From Notamacropus eugenii (lineage: Eukaryota > Chordata > Mammalia > Diprotodontia > Macropodidae): 64,000 bases of DNA. Each line of letters opens with the position of its first letter. Within the stretch, counting starts at the first letter, position 1. Below are positions 37,593 to 48,849 of the stretch, piece by piece. The translations under genes and the position numbers were made by a program. Below the pieces are notes generated by a model that searched no databases, was not told the origin of the DNA, and was given only the letters and a program-made list of their open reading frames with translations. Location: positions 185,666,522-185,730,521 of the forward strand of contig NC_092875.1 in the NCBI RefSeq assembly GCF_028372415.1, given 5' to 3'.

Positions 37593-37727
37593 GATATATC
37601 TATAACTGATACCATATTGCTTGCCTTCTCAATGGATGGGGGAGAAGCTGGAAGGAGGGAGAGAATTTGGAACTCAAAATTTTTTTAAATGAATGTTAAA
37701 AATAAATTTAAACAAAAAAAAAAAAAA
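37593..37727 (+). mobile_element. Short L1 3' end inserted in a SINE, with target duplication
   Basis: About 135 bp of L1 3' UTR (ATATTGCTTGCCTTCTCAAT, GAGAGAATTTGGAACTCAAA) ends in an A run at 37,715-37,727. GGAAGGGACCTCA (37,580-37,592) and GGAAGAGACCTCA (37,728-37,740) are 13-bp target duplications with one mismatch. The split SINE/MIR piece covers about 37,560-37,592 and 37,741-37,805. Confidence 0.88.
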
Positions 37728-38241
37728 GGAAGAGACCTCACAGTTCAAATGCTCCAACCTGTACTTGAAAAAGAGTCCCCTTTGAAACATTCCTGACATT
37801 TAAATGGCTATGGGGTCTTTGTTCAAGAGTTTGCAGAGAGGGAGAAATCACTATGCGCAGAGTCACCCCTTTTTATTTTGGGATATCTTTACATGTTTCC
37901 TGAAATCTGACTCTCTGCACCTTCTACCCACTGCTCCTAATTCAGTCCTGTAATGCCAAAGAACTTCTCCATGGAAGTCAAAAAAATACTAGAAGATAGC
38001 TAATATGTCCCTTTATCCAAGCTAACCATCCCTAGTTCCTTCAATAAATCTTCACTCTTCTCACTATCAACCTACTTTTTGATACTATTGACCATCAGGA
38101 CACTCAAATCTCCCTAGGGATCTGAAAGAAGTGCATCTAACAGAACCCACCTTTGCCTGATCCTTATTCTCAGACCTGCCAGCTAAGGACCTGGCTTCCC
38201 CCTTCCTCTCATAGCAGTTGGAGGACTAACACAGGAGTGAA

Positions 38242-38282
38242 TCATACCTCATGTAAACACATATTGTTTACATGAGGTATGA
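38242..38282. repeat. Perfect 18-bp inverted repeat, 5-bp loop
   Basis: TCATACCTCATGTAAACA (38,242-38,259) and its exact reverse complement TGTTTACATGAGGTATGA (38,265-38,282) are separated by CATAT. No transposon end I know matches. It could be a template-switch palindrome, or less probably a functional hairpin. Confidence 0.95.
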
Positions 38283-38484
38283 CAAAAGCCCCTGTGCCCC
38301 TACCCTAGTCATGGTATGTTGCCTGACTTCTGTGTAATCCAGTTTGTAACCTTTTCTGCAATATTCTGAAAATAAAACACTACAGGGGTGAATTTACATG
38401 TAATAGCTATCCTTCTGCTAGGCAGAACAGGGAGGCCCAATAGCCTACATTCTACCCTAAAGTAGGATCCTAAATAAGATTATT

Positions 38485-39415
38485 TACCCAAAGATCATGG
38501 ATTTGGAAGGAACTTTAAAGATATTTTAGAGAGTCCATTTTCCTCCTTTTATAGAGAAGAAATCTGAGGACTAGGAAAGTTAAATGACTTCTCCAAGGTC
38601 ATACAAGTAGTAAGGAGTGAAGCCAGAGCTTGAAACTACATCCTCTAATTCCAGAGGCAGTGTTCCATCTGTCAATCAGTCAACAGACATTGACTAAGAA
38701 CTTATTACATGCTAGGCACACTGAAAACATGAATAGAAAACCCCCTTATGGCAAGCAAGAGAAAGTATGAAGGGGAAACAGGGAGAGTAATTTAAAAAAA
38801 AAAAAAAAAGAAATGCATTAGGGAATGAAGGCAACTCAGTCATTCTATTACTAAAAAAAAAAAAGAAAGAGAGAGAACTTGGATGATAGTCATCTCATAA
38901 ACCTTGTAGAAAACTTAGGTTACCTCAGTTTACCTGAATACCAGAGGCAACAAGGCATTTGCTTACCTTTTTATTTGTGCTAACTAAAGCATTTTATTGT
39001 TTTATAGAATCACATAATCAAAGAATTTGAGACAAAGAGGAAAACTTTGAGATTACCTAGTTCAACTGTCTTCTTTTACCGATGAAAAAACTCTGATGCC
39101 CAGTGAGGTAATACTTCTTGTCCAATGTCACACAGCTACCTGCTTGGTCGAGCCAGGACTAGACACCAGGTCTCCTTAGATTATGGAGTTAGAGTTCAAA
39201 GGGGACTTTACAGGTCCCTTTAGATTTAGAGCTGGAAGGAAGCTCGGAAGTCAGCTAGTCACATCCCTTCATGTCATAGAAAACTGAAGGCTGAATAATT
39301 TGCCCAAGATCACACAGATAATAAGTGAAAAACCTGGGATTTGGACCCAGTTTCTCTCACTCCAAAGCTAACAACACTCTTTCCACTGGCCCATGCTTCT
39401 CACTTCCAGTCTGCT
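38485..39415 (-). mobile_element. Three eroded MIR/CORE-SINE pieces
   Basis: 38,490-38,690 (GAGGACTAGGAAAGTTAAAT GACTTC; AGGCAGTGTTCCATCTG), 39,000-39,175 (ATGCCCAGTGAGGTAATACT, TGTCACACAGCTACCTGC) and 39,180-39,415 (AGAGCTGGAAGGAAGCTCGG AAGTC; AAGATCACACAGATAATAAG). All read in reverse. Confidence 0.72.
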
Positions 39416-39779
39416 GTTCATTACTCTAAGAGCAAATTTCATTTTAGTCATTTGAAAATTCAATGTTTATTGAACATCTACAACATAATAGGTTAGATAT
39501 TGTTTAAAGATAATTCATATTTAGAATTTAGTCATGATGATACCATACAAACCATGGGGAAGATTCAGAACACAAGTTTACAATCTAAGTACAGTGAGAC
39601 AGTTGGATTAGAACCCACCTAATGGAGCATACTTGGGGATAGGGGGTATGGTACCTGCAAGGGCATAGCAGGAGTAATATCTACAAAGGTCCTTGCTACA
39701 AACACTATGCTAGATTTTCCTCTTAAAAGGTAATGAAACTGTCCTTGACATTTGATTGGTTCAGGAGACCTGTATCCAA

Positions 39780-39890
39780 TTCTTTTATTAAGGAGATTTG
39801 TTCTGTGAAGTTTGGATTTAGTCAAAGGGCTGAACTTGAGGACCTATAAACCCACATGTGATCTTGAGGCTGCAGGTTCCCTACCCCTGG
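39780..39890. mobile_element. Partial copy of the palindromic MITE
   Basis: The right half is recognisable: TTTATTAAGGAGATTTGTTC, TTTGGATTTAGTCAAAGGGC, and the end GCTGCAGGTTCCCTACCCCTG. The left inverted repeat is missing or eroded. Confidence 0.65.
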
Positions 39891-39964
39891 ATTAACCACT
39901 AAAGAATACAATCTACTCATTCAGTAGACTTTAAAGGGAGAAGCAACTTCCACTGTCTTACTAT

Positions 39965-40650
39965 CTTCTTTTTCCCTCACTTAATAGTATTTTATTTTTT
40001 CCAGTTACATGTAAAGAGTTTTCAATATTTACTTTTATAAGATTTCTGAGATCCAAATTTTTTTTCTCTCTCTCTCCCTCTCCTCCCCTCTCCCTAAGAC
40101 AGTAAGCAATCTGATATAGGCTTATGCATGTACAATCATATTAAACATGTTTCCACATTAGTCATGCTATGAAAGAAGAATCAGAACAAAAGGAAAAAAC
40201 ACAAGAAAGAAAGAAAAAAAAAGAGAAAATAGTTTGCTTCCATTTGTATTCAGACTCCACAGTTCTTTCTCTGGATGTGGATGGCATTTTCCATCATAAA
40301 TCTTTTGGGATTGTCCTTAGACCATTGCGTTGCTGAGAAGAGCCAAGTCTATCGCAGTTGATCATGACACAATGTTGCTCTTACTGTGTACAGTGTTCTC
40401 CTGGTTCTGCTCACCTCCCTAAGGATCAGTTCATGTAAATCTTTCCAGGTTTTTCTGATATCTGTGAGCTTATCATTTCTTACTGCACAATAGTTCATAT
40501 ACATTCATTCATTCATATTACATTCATATACCACAACTTGTTCAACCATTCCCCAATTGATGAGTATCCCTTCAATTTCCAATTCTTTGCTACCACAAAA
40601 AGAGCTGCTATAAACATTTTTATACGTGTGGGTCCTTTCCCTTTTTTATG
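39965..40650 (-). mobile_element. L1 3' end, minus strand
   Basis: TTTTTTCCAGTTACATGTAA at 39,990, CATGTTTCCACATTAGTCAT, GTACAGTGTTCTCCTGGTTC TGCTCACC, CCATTCCCCAATTGATGAGT and CTACCACAAAAAGAGCTGCT run in order as the reverse complement of a marsupial L1 3' end. The C/T-rich part at 40,060-40,095 is its G/A-rich UTR. Confidence 0.87.
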
Positions 40651-41635
40651 CTTGCTATCTTCTGAATATTGGGCTTGCTACTATGATAGTTCTCCCTTGG
40701 ACTTCCCAGAAAGTGGAGGTCTAGGTGGGGTGGGGAAGGGCTGAAAAGGGGATTTCTTCTTCCCTTTCTTAACCTTCCCACCTTTGGGACTGCCTGCACA
40801 TGGCAGAGAACACAAGAGTCTGTCACTAATTCTCAAAATCTGAGCTGCCTCTTCTCCTTTGTGTTTCATTTTGCAAGTGACTATGCTGGGAATTCTAGAG
40901 TTAGTCTCCCCCCACTACCCTAGTTCCTCAGTTGATGCCAGCTACTAAATTAGAAACTACTACCTGCAGCTACTAAGGAAGAAATGATCATAAATGGGAG
41001 GATGAGCCCAAGTCATGCACTGGCTTGCCAGGAGATATGAACCTTGAATCAGCTATTTGGACAGTGTAGAGCCAAGGTGAAATGAATGGTCTCCTATTAG
41101 TTTAGTAAATGTTGAAATGAAATGAGACATTCTTAGGTCATTCACTAGTTAACAAAATGATGTTTTCTGAGTCATAACATATAAAAAATGTTCAAGAAGG
41201 GTAGCACTTAGTTTGGGCAGATATGATCTGCCTCACCTCCATATGAAAACTGTCTGGTTTTAACAAGGTATAGTGACTCAGGTGGTCTAAGACTGAAGAG
41301 CCTTACTCTATAAATTTGGGCCTTTTAGGACCTTAGACAACTAGGAAATCAAAATAACAGGGCCAGAGGTATATGCCTAAAAGGAAGTGCAGCTTGAGTC
41401 TTAGCTCCCTGGATCAGTAATGTCCCAGGGACATCTTTCTCTCCTTTCATGGAAAAAAAATCTGGTCTAAATCACATGAGGAGTCAGATGGGAATTGGGA
41501 GAATTGGAAACTCTGGTAGGAAGTGATCTAATCACACAAGATAGAGGTGAGAATGCCTTTTTAACAGTCCTACAAAGTATTTCATGTTAAATACATTAGC
41601 CTCCTGGGGTAATATAATAATATTATAAGACTATA
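40650..41635. other. Intergenic DNA, nothing recognised
   Basis: No repeat family or exon identified. Frames of 62-68 codons on both strands at 40,540-40,870 have no family resemblance. Confidence 0.45.
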
Positions 41636-41637
41636 AT

Positions 41638-41890
41638 GAACAAGCTAGGTGGAACAGTGGACAGTGTACTAGGCTTAGAATCAGGAAGGTTCATCTTCCT
41701 GAGTTCAAATCCAGCCTCAGACATTATTTAGTAGCTACATGATCCTGGGCAAGTCACTTACCTATCTTTGCCTCAGTTTCCTCATCTGTACAATGAACTG
41801 GAGAAGGAAATGGCAAATCATTCCAGTATCCTTGCCGAGAAAACCCCAAATGGGGTCACAAAGAATCAGATACAACTGTAAACAACAACA
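41638..41890 (+). mobile_element. tRNA-type marsupial SINE
   Basis: AAGCTAGGTGGAACAGTGGA head, CTGGGCAAGTCACTTACCTA middle, GCAAATCATTCCAGTATCCT TGCCGAG tail and an (AAC)n end. ATAAGACTATAAT before it and ATAAGAATATAAT after it look like a 13-bp target duplication with one mismatch. Confidence 0.9.
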
Positions 41891-41919
41891 ACATAAGAAT
41901 ATAATAAGCTGATAGAAAA

Positions 41920-42172
41920 ATTATAGCTGGCATTTTTATAGCTCTTTAAGGCTTGCAAAGCATTTGCATGTATTTATCGCATTGGATCCTCACTCTGCAG
42001 GGTAGGTAGGCTATTATAATTCCCATTTTACAGGTAAGGAAAACTGAGGCTGGCAGAGGATAACTGACTTTCCCAGGGTCACAGATAGTTAGTATGTATC
42101 TAATGCAGAATTCTGACTCAGGTCCTTCCTGACTCCGAGTCCAACACTCTATCCACAGCATCACCTAGCTTC
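41920..42172 (-). mobile_element. MIR-type element
   Basis: GGCATTTTTATAGCTCTTTA AGGCTTGCAAAGC, CCCATTTTACAGGTAAGG, CCCAGGGTCACAGATAGTTA and CCAACACTCTATCCACAGCA read in reverse order of the SINE. Confidence 0.82.
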
Positions 42173-43714
42173 CTATTTTAACGTCTTTGTCATTGCATAC
42201 CTATGAATCTTGAGGGTTTCAAGTATTTCTTTTGTGGTGAGGAAATAAAGAGTTATCCTATACCAGATCCACTTTGCACACAGAAAAGTACCCTATTAAT
42301 CCCTTCTGGGGAGGCCCATGACATCAGCCAAACCTAAACTTTGTCCCCACTGGGAATGGGGTGGGGACAGAGTGATCCAGGGACAAAGTGCAAGACCCCT
42401 CCCTTTAAAGGCTAGACTTTCCCAGAACTGAACTGGCAAGAGGGCATTAGTGGGAGAGGGAACCCCTTGCCCCCTTGGGCCTGTGGGCTTGATGTTCAAG
42501 TATTCAAGCAGAGGCAAAGAGTAGAGTGACTTTTGGTTTTTGCTGCCATTTCACTATTTTCCCTCTGATTTATGATGTCATCCTTAGTAATTAATGGTCT
42601 ATAGTGAATAATGCTTTTTGTTTATTTTTTCCTAAGATGTTTACATACAAAGAAAATACGTTGAGTAATATGTGTCATTAATCAATTTTGAGTGTTTTTA
42701 AAATGTCATATCTTGAAATACTTTTTCTGTATCTTGAAATACCAAAGAAATAGTCAGACTGTTAATAAACCTCATTTCTTCTATACCCCCTAACTTCTGA
42801 TATTTCTTTTCAACACATCACCTATTGCAATAAGAAGGTATTTAAAAAAAAAAAAAGGTGAATCTGACATTGGACACCTAGAGTAATCTGAATTCTTCAA
42901 ATACTATTCAATACACTTCTCTTGTATTCAAATACTGGTCAGACTAAATACAACCATGAATATAAGCACTTAAATATAAATTATCTGCATTTGGGGATAG
43001 GTAATTCATCTAAGGGGGAGAAAGGAGGGAGAAAAGGAAGAGAAGAGAGAATAGGAAAAGAGAAAGAGATTTAAAAAAATGTATTGATACTTTTTTTTTC
43101 TTATTTGATATTCATTTCTGAATTTACCCTTCCCCTGTCTCCGCCACTCAGCCAGCCCTTCCTTGTAACAAAGGAAAATTTGCTTCCAGAGGAAAGGAAC
43201 AGGGATAGTCATTCTCTCTGTAATCCATGTAAATCCCTTACATCATTTATGTGAACTCTGAGTATTGAGAATTCTAGGGTGATATATAAATCACATTGTT
43301 TCTAACCAAAATCACAATCATATGGAATATTAAATGGTGTTTCATAAAAGACAGTTTCACTATTCTGTACAGATTGTGTATACTTCCACAAAGACAAATG
43401 CAGACTAATTTTTTATCTCCATTACTGTAGGGGTCATATAATCTGGATATCACAGTCAAAAACAAAATACTGTCTTTTGATGAGCATTTACCCTTGACCT
43501 GTATTTGATGTTTAACATCTTGCTAGAGATAAAGGCACTGAGCCAATGTTAGATAATGCTGGAAGCACAAAAGATCAGTCAGTCCCCAAGTATAGTAACA
43601 CTTTTTATTTGTAGAGTACTTCATACATTACACATGGGTTTCACAAATGGGCTTATGCTTTTTGTTAAAATTCTATAGCAGAAAGCTAATTGTTTTAAGT
43701 GAGCGTTCGAATCA
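42173..43714. other. Intergenic DNA, nothing recognised
   Basis: No repeat or exon recognised. A G/A-rich stretch lies at 43,010-43,070. Confidence 0.45.
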
Positions 43715-43880
43715 CGGATTTATAGCTAGAAGGGATCTTAGAGATCATTTAACCCAATTTCTTCATTTTTCAAATGAGGAAGCTGAGTCCCAGAGGGGTC
43801 AAATCACTTGTCCAATGTCACACAGGTGGGACTTAGGAGGGCAGGTCCTCAGACTCCAAATCCAGAATGACTTCCTCCAT
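43715..43880 (-). mobile_element. MIR-type element
   Basis: AGAAGGGATCTTAGAGATCA TTTAACCC, CAAATGAGGAAGCTGAGTCC CAG and CAATGTCACACAGGTGGGAC. The 121-codon frame over it is not a gene. Confidence 0.78.
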
Positions 43881-44555
43881 GCCATGTTTGCCTCTCTATT
43901 TCTGTTTTCATTGAAGTTCAATCCAAATTTGAAAGGGAGCTTTAAATCCTGTAAACTCTTAAAATTGTACAACTTATTAGGTCTTGAAACTGTAAAACTT
44001 GTAAAGTCTTAAAATTGTAAATGTACACTTGAACTATTTATGAAGAAAAATTGTGACTTGTCCAATAATTCCATCTACATTCCCTTATTGGCATACCTAT
44101 TATTGTCATTTTCCCTGTTGCTATTAATATATAATACAGCAGCACAATATACGCTGAACATGTTTTAGAATGTGCTTGTTCCACTGATTTCCTGTTTATC
44201 TAGGTTCAAATTGTCCCAGCCTGTAATACCATACTCTGATAACATCTGCTGTCTTGCATCTCCTGAATGACAGTAGCTTGGCTGAATATGGCTCCTTTAA
44301 GGAGGAGGAGGAGAAAATGGGGATGGGCTGGTGGTCTGCTAAAGAAACATATGAGCATGACGAGGATGTCTTGGAACTTGAACATGTAGACAGGATTAAT
44401 AGAGAATGTAAATAGTTCTCCCTTGCCTTGGCAAAAGCAAGAAACAAAAGTGACTTCAATAGAAAGAAATGGGCATTTCACTTGGAACCAGAAGAGTATT
44501 ATCCATCAAACTGAAAAAAAAATTTAAGTAAGACGTTTGAGGTCCCATAGCATCA
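43881..44555. other. Intergenic DNA, nothing recognised
   Basis: No repeat or exon recognised. Overlapping minus-strand frames of 87-91 codons at 44,196-44,481 have no family resemblance. Confidence 0.4.
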
Positions 44556-44990
44556 TGTTAATAATAATTCTATAGCACATTGTTATCCCCATTGAAACTA
44601 AAGCCAAGAGAAATTAAATGACTTACTTGTCCATAGTCATAAAAGTGGCAAACCCAGTATTTAAATCCTGGGTTTTCTGACTCCCAAGTTCAATGCTCCT
44701 TCCACTGAACTGGGAGTATGTGGAAATGCTCAGAGTCACAAAGGGTTCTGCCCAGAGTCATGAAGAGCTGAGTTCTAATCCTGTCTCAAACACTTTCTAG
44801 CTGTGTGACCCTGAGCAAGTCATTCAATGTCTATGTGCCTCAGTTTCCTCAACTATAAAATGGGGATCATAACAGCACCTACTTTCCAGGGTTGTTATGA
44901 TGATCAAATGAGATAATATTTATAAAGCACAGTGCCCAGCACATAGTAGGTGCTTAATAAATGACTGTTCCCTTCCCTTTCTTTATCTCC
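44556..44990. mobile_element. Reverse MIR piece followed by a forward MIR
   Basis: 44,560-44,705 is reverse (ATTGAAACTAAAGCCAAGAG AAATTAAATGAC; CTCCTTCCACTGAACTGG). 44,725-44,985 is forward (CTAGCTGTGTGACCCTGAGC AAGTC; TATAAAATGGGGATCATAAC; GTGCCCAGCACATAGTAGGT GCTTAATAAATG). Confidence 0.85.
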
Positions 44991-45194
44991 AGCCTTGAGA
45001 TAAAGCAAAGGACTGAAGAAATATGGAAACGCAAGACTTATAATATCCAGTAAGATCTCATTAATTCAGACAACTAATTCTGAACCTGTGGTACTTGGTG
45101 GACTAAACTGAAGTTTGTATTTGAATTATCTATGAAGTCTATTTTATGAAGAAAATATTTTTAAGCTTATTGGTAGATAGGGCACTTATTTAAC

Positions 45195-45340
45195 CTAAGT
45201 CACAAAAAAGAGACCAGCTGGTGTGTAGTACATAGAATTCTAACCTTGGGGTCACAGAACCTGGGTTCAAATCCCCTCTCTGACACTTTCTACTTGTATG
45301 AACCTGGAAAAGCTATTTAACTTCTATCTACTAAATCGCA
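45195..45340 (+). mobile_element. MIR/SINE 5' piece
   Basis: ACATAGAATTCTAACCTTGG GGTCACAGAACCTGGGTTCA AATCCC and GTATGAACCTGGAAAAGCTA TTTAAC. Confidence 0.7.
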
Positions 45341-45539
45341 GTTGTAATCTACATTGGTGCATGGAACTCCTGCACCAGTTGGCTGTTGAAATCCCAGATC
45401 ATTTCAGTAAATTAAACAAGCTCCTTCTAATAATATTAACTGTTGATATACAAACTGTTACAGATCACAAATGAGGTGAATGCATTTCTTAAGGCAAACC
45501 AAAGATTACTTTTCCTTAAAGTCTGGGAGGTTGAGGAGA

Positions 45540-45775
45540 CGTCATCAAACAAGCATTTACTAAAAGCCTACTATAGGCCAGGCACTGTGCTAAGTGCTTT
45601 ACGTAAATTATCTCATTTGATCTTCACAACAATCCTGGGAGCAAGTGCTAATATTATCCCCACTTTACAGCTGAGGAAGCTGAGACAGCCAAGGTTAAGT
45701 GACTTGCCCAGCATTGTACAGCTAGTAAGTATCTGAGGTGACATTTGAACTCAGGTCTTCTGACTATGTTTCTAT
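45540..45775 (-). mobile_element. MIR-type element
   Basis: AAGCATTTACTAAAAGCCTA CTATAGGCCAGGCACTGTGC, TCATTTGATCTTCACAACAA TCC, TTACAGCTGAGGAAGCTGAG ACAG and GACTTGCCCAGCATTGTACA GC. The 97-codon frame over it is not a gene. Confidence 0.88.
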
Positions 45776-47324
45776 TGTTCTGTCCCTACCGCTTTGCCAT
45801 CAAAATAGTGACTGATACTTTGGGAGCAGTTGTATGTGATCCAACTCCTTGGCTGCCAGATTATAGTAGGTCCCTGGCTGCCCTAGCAATCACTCTTCCA
45901 CCTGGGAGTTAGTTGCCAAGGTGCTCTTTGTATCCAGATTCCTGCCTCTCCCAAACCAGAACATAAATATAATGATCTAAACTGTAATTATATATGTCAT
46001 CCATTTCAACGCAACACCAATTCATTGCATTTTAACGTGGACTTGGGTCCTCAGACTCTACACAAAGGCTCCATTGTATCGTAAGCCAAAGTCTCAGGCC
46101 GCTTACTTTTTATTTTTTTTAAACAGTATCGTAACACTGGTACTTATCAAAAGGTAAATGACACCAATTCTGAAAGCACTTTGGTAGGCCCGATTTACCT
46201 GTCAGCCGGATTAGGCAACTTGTCTAAATCTCTTGAATTTGAGCAAAGTATTAACCTGCCTCCAAAGGTATGTTTCTCTCTTGATTGTGTACTGCTATAT
46301 TTCACACTGAATTTGTAAAGAGTACTCAGGTAATATTAACAGTGTTCTGGGATGCCTAGTTCTGTACACCTAAGAACAAAGAACTCACATAAATGGGTCT
46401 GAGATTATAAATATGCCTGCCCCATAGGCAGCTGCCTAAAGAGTGTGATTTCACAATCACTGGGGTGGTTGGGGAAACTTTCTTCCCAGCTTGAAATGTC
46501 TTGAAATTCAATAATGAGAGATTTAGTTCTTTGACTGAGAATCTGACTTCTGTAAAATATAAACATTGCACAAAGTTATGCCTGTCATTCAAATCTTAGT
46601 ATAAATAAGGTTCTTAGCTCATCTCCTGGGAATAAGTTTTAAAAGGGGGAAGAATGAAATCCAAGGGGTCTAAAACTCCTGTGGCTGGGAGAGCAAAGAG
46701 GGAGGTTTGGGGGCAGTACCAATTAGGATACTGGTAATTTGGAGTCTTTAAGAATCTCCAATAATACTAATACCTTTAATGAGAGTATTATCAGCTAATG
46801 GAGATTTATTTATATATGTGCTGAGAGCCAAGTCTTTTAGGAATGAATAACAACTATGGGAGAGACATGAGAAAATTACCAAAGATAAAATTTCATCTCT
46901 TTCAAATTTTTCCTAAGGCTAACACTTTCTATCACTTTCATGTGAACAGAAAATCCTTGTCTTTGTCTAATTCACAGCCTTTGTCAAAAACACTTCCATC
47001 GACACACCAGACAACACAAAGGCTTTTGATTCACTATATAAGCCAACAAAGATTGTTGCCTGAGAATTCCTTATTGACCAATTTTTATAACAAATTGGTG
47101 TTGAAGGGAGACTTCCATATGATGCTTGTGAATAGTTAATTGAAAAAGCTGCGAAATAGCAAGGCATCTAGAATCTAAATTTAGGTTGGTATTAGAAAGG
47201 GTGCGTGGAAAGGGCATATAAGACTGTTTAATAGAGATGCTAGTTTACATTGAATATTCTACCTATTTCCACTCCTACAAGGGCCATTTTTTTTTCACTA
47301 AGAACGTAGCATGTATTATATATC
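45776..47324. other. Intergenic DNA, nothing recognised
   Basis: No repeat signature across this 1.5-kb stretch. It contains more CpG-bearing unique words (46,000-46,270) than its neighbours but no convincing exon. The 98-codon frame at 46,843-47,139 has no family resemblance. Confidence 0.45.
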
Positions 47325-47580
47325 ACCATAAGAATGGTGTTGATAATGGCTGACATTTATATAATGCTTTAGGTTAGCAAAACACTTTACAAACATTATC
47401 TTATTCGATTTTGTGAAGTATTAGATCTGGAGAGGTCCTTAGAAATCACCTAGTTTAACTACTCCATGGTTCAGATAAGGAAAGTACAGTAAAGTGACTT
47501 GACCAAAGTCACACAGCTAGTTATTGGCATATCTGGCATTGGAACCCAAGTCTGGTGCTTTTTCTACCACAACATATATC
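47325..47580 (-). mobile_element. MIR-type element
   Basis: GACATTTATATAATGCTTTA GG, AAAGTCACACAGCTAGTTAT TGG, and GCTTTTTCTACCACAACATA. Confidence 0.75.
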
Positions 47581-47969
47581 CACAGAGGAATATTTGGTCA
47601 GGAGAAGTTAGATGGTTAAAAACCAGGAAATCCACCAACACCGAAAGTGTAGACTAATAATAATATATAGTTAATACTTCCACACTGCGGAGGTTAGGGA
47701 CATGGTACCCTGTGAAAATTCATGTAAAGTTTCTGCCTTCACTTTGTACCAGAGAAGAAGTCTAAAACAATTTTTTTCTTTTATGTGGTGTTTACAGTAC
47801 CTTATTGTAAAATTTGGGTTAAGTATTTGGTCCTAGGTTCTGCTAGCCTGCGTGTGTCATCTGCAGCTTCCACAAAATTCTTCCAAAATTCCCATTTAAT
47901 TTCTTATGCTGACCTGTAATGTACACCAAGATGGGGAAAGTTGCGATGTGGAAAGGATAACTGAAGAGT

Positions 47970-48810
47970 GCTTACTATTACTACAAACTCTTGTTACAAA
48001 TATTAACTTTATTTGATCCTCAAAACAACCCTGGGAGGTAGGGCCTATTATTATCCCCATTTTACAGATGAGGAAACTGAGGCAAGCATCATTTAAGTGA
48101 CTTGCCTAAAGTCACACAGCTATTAAATATCATGTCTTCCTGACTCTAGGCCCAGAGCTCCATCCTCTAAGCCACTAGAACAGTGAAAGATATGAGAATC
48201 TATACAAAGCCCCAACATCCAGGTTGAGGGTGCAGCATGATGAGAATCCAGTGTGCTAGACTTGAGGTTGACTCTCCTGTCTGTTTTGAGCATGCAACTT
48301 CAAGTCTCTCTGCCTCAGTTTCTTCATCTATAAAATGAGAGTTAGACTAGATGTTCTCTAAGGTCCCTTCCAGCTCTAAATCTATAATTGTTTGAAAACA
48401 CTACTTTTATCCCTTGAGTTTGGTCTGGGTGGAGTCTAGAATATAAGAATCTCCCACCATCTTTTGGTATTGGGGATAGTTGAACATGTCTCCCAGAAAG
48501 ACAGAGACTTGTAGAATCAGATCAGAAGAGTAAACAGCAGATGGGAAAACCCTGATGCTTTTGTTCCAGGATACCACCTAGAGATGGATAGAGCGCTGGG
48601 CTTGGAGTCAGGAAGACTCATCTTCCTGAGTTCAGTCTCAGAAACTTACTTGTTGTATGATGGTAGGTGAGCCACTTAACCCTGTTTGCCTCATCTGTCA
48701 AAAGGGATGGAGAAGAAAATGGCAAACCACTCCCATATCTTTGCCAAGAAAACCCCAAATTGGGGTTATGAAGAATCAGACACAAATAAAATGACTGATC
48801 AAAATCACCT
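47970..48810. mobile_element. Reverse MIR, forward CORE-SINE, forward tRNA-type SINE
   Basis: 47,970-48,180 reverse (GATCCTCAAAACAACCCTGG GAGG; TAAAGTCACACAGCTATTAA). 48,240-48,395 forward (CTCTCTGCCTCAGTTTCTTC; TAAGGTCCCTTCCAGCTCTA AATC). 48,585-48,800 forward (TAGAGCGCTGGGCTTGGAGT CAGG; GGCAAACCACTCCCATATCT TTGCC). Confidence 0.85.
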
Positions 48811-48849
48811 AGCTATAATCAAAAAGAAAAGATGAAGGGAATACAGAAA

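Larger units (their letters stand above)
36111..38240. other. Intergenic DNA with few recognised repeats
   Basis: Outside the L2 end (36,770-36,950) and the SINE/L1 nest (37,560-37,805) I see no repeat or exon. A G/A-rich run lies at 37,420-37,500. Confidence 0.45.
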
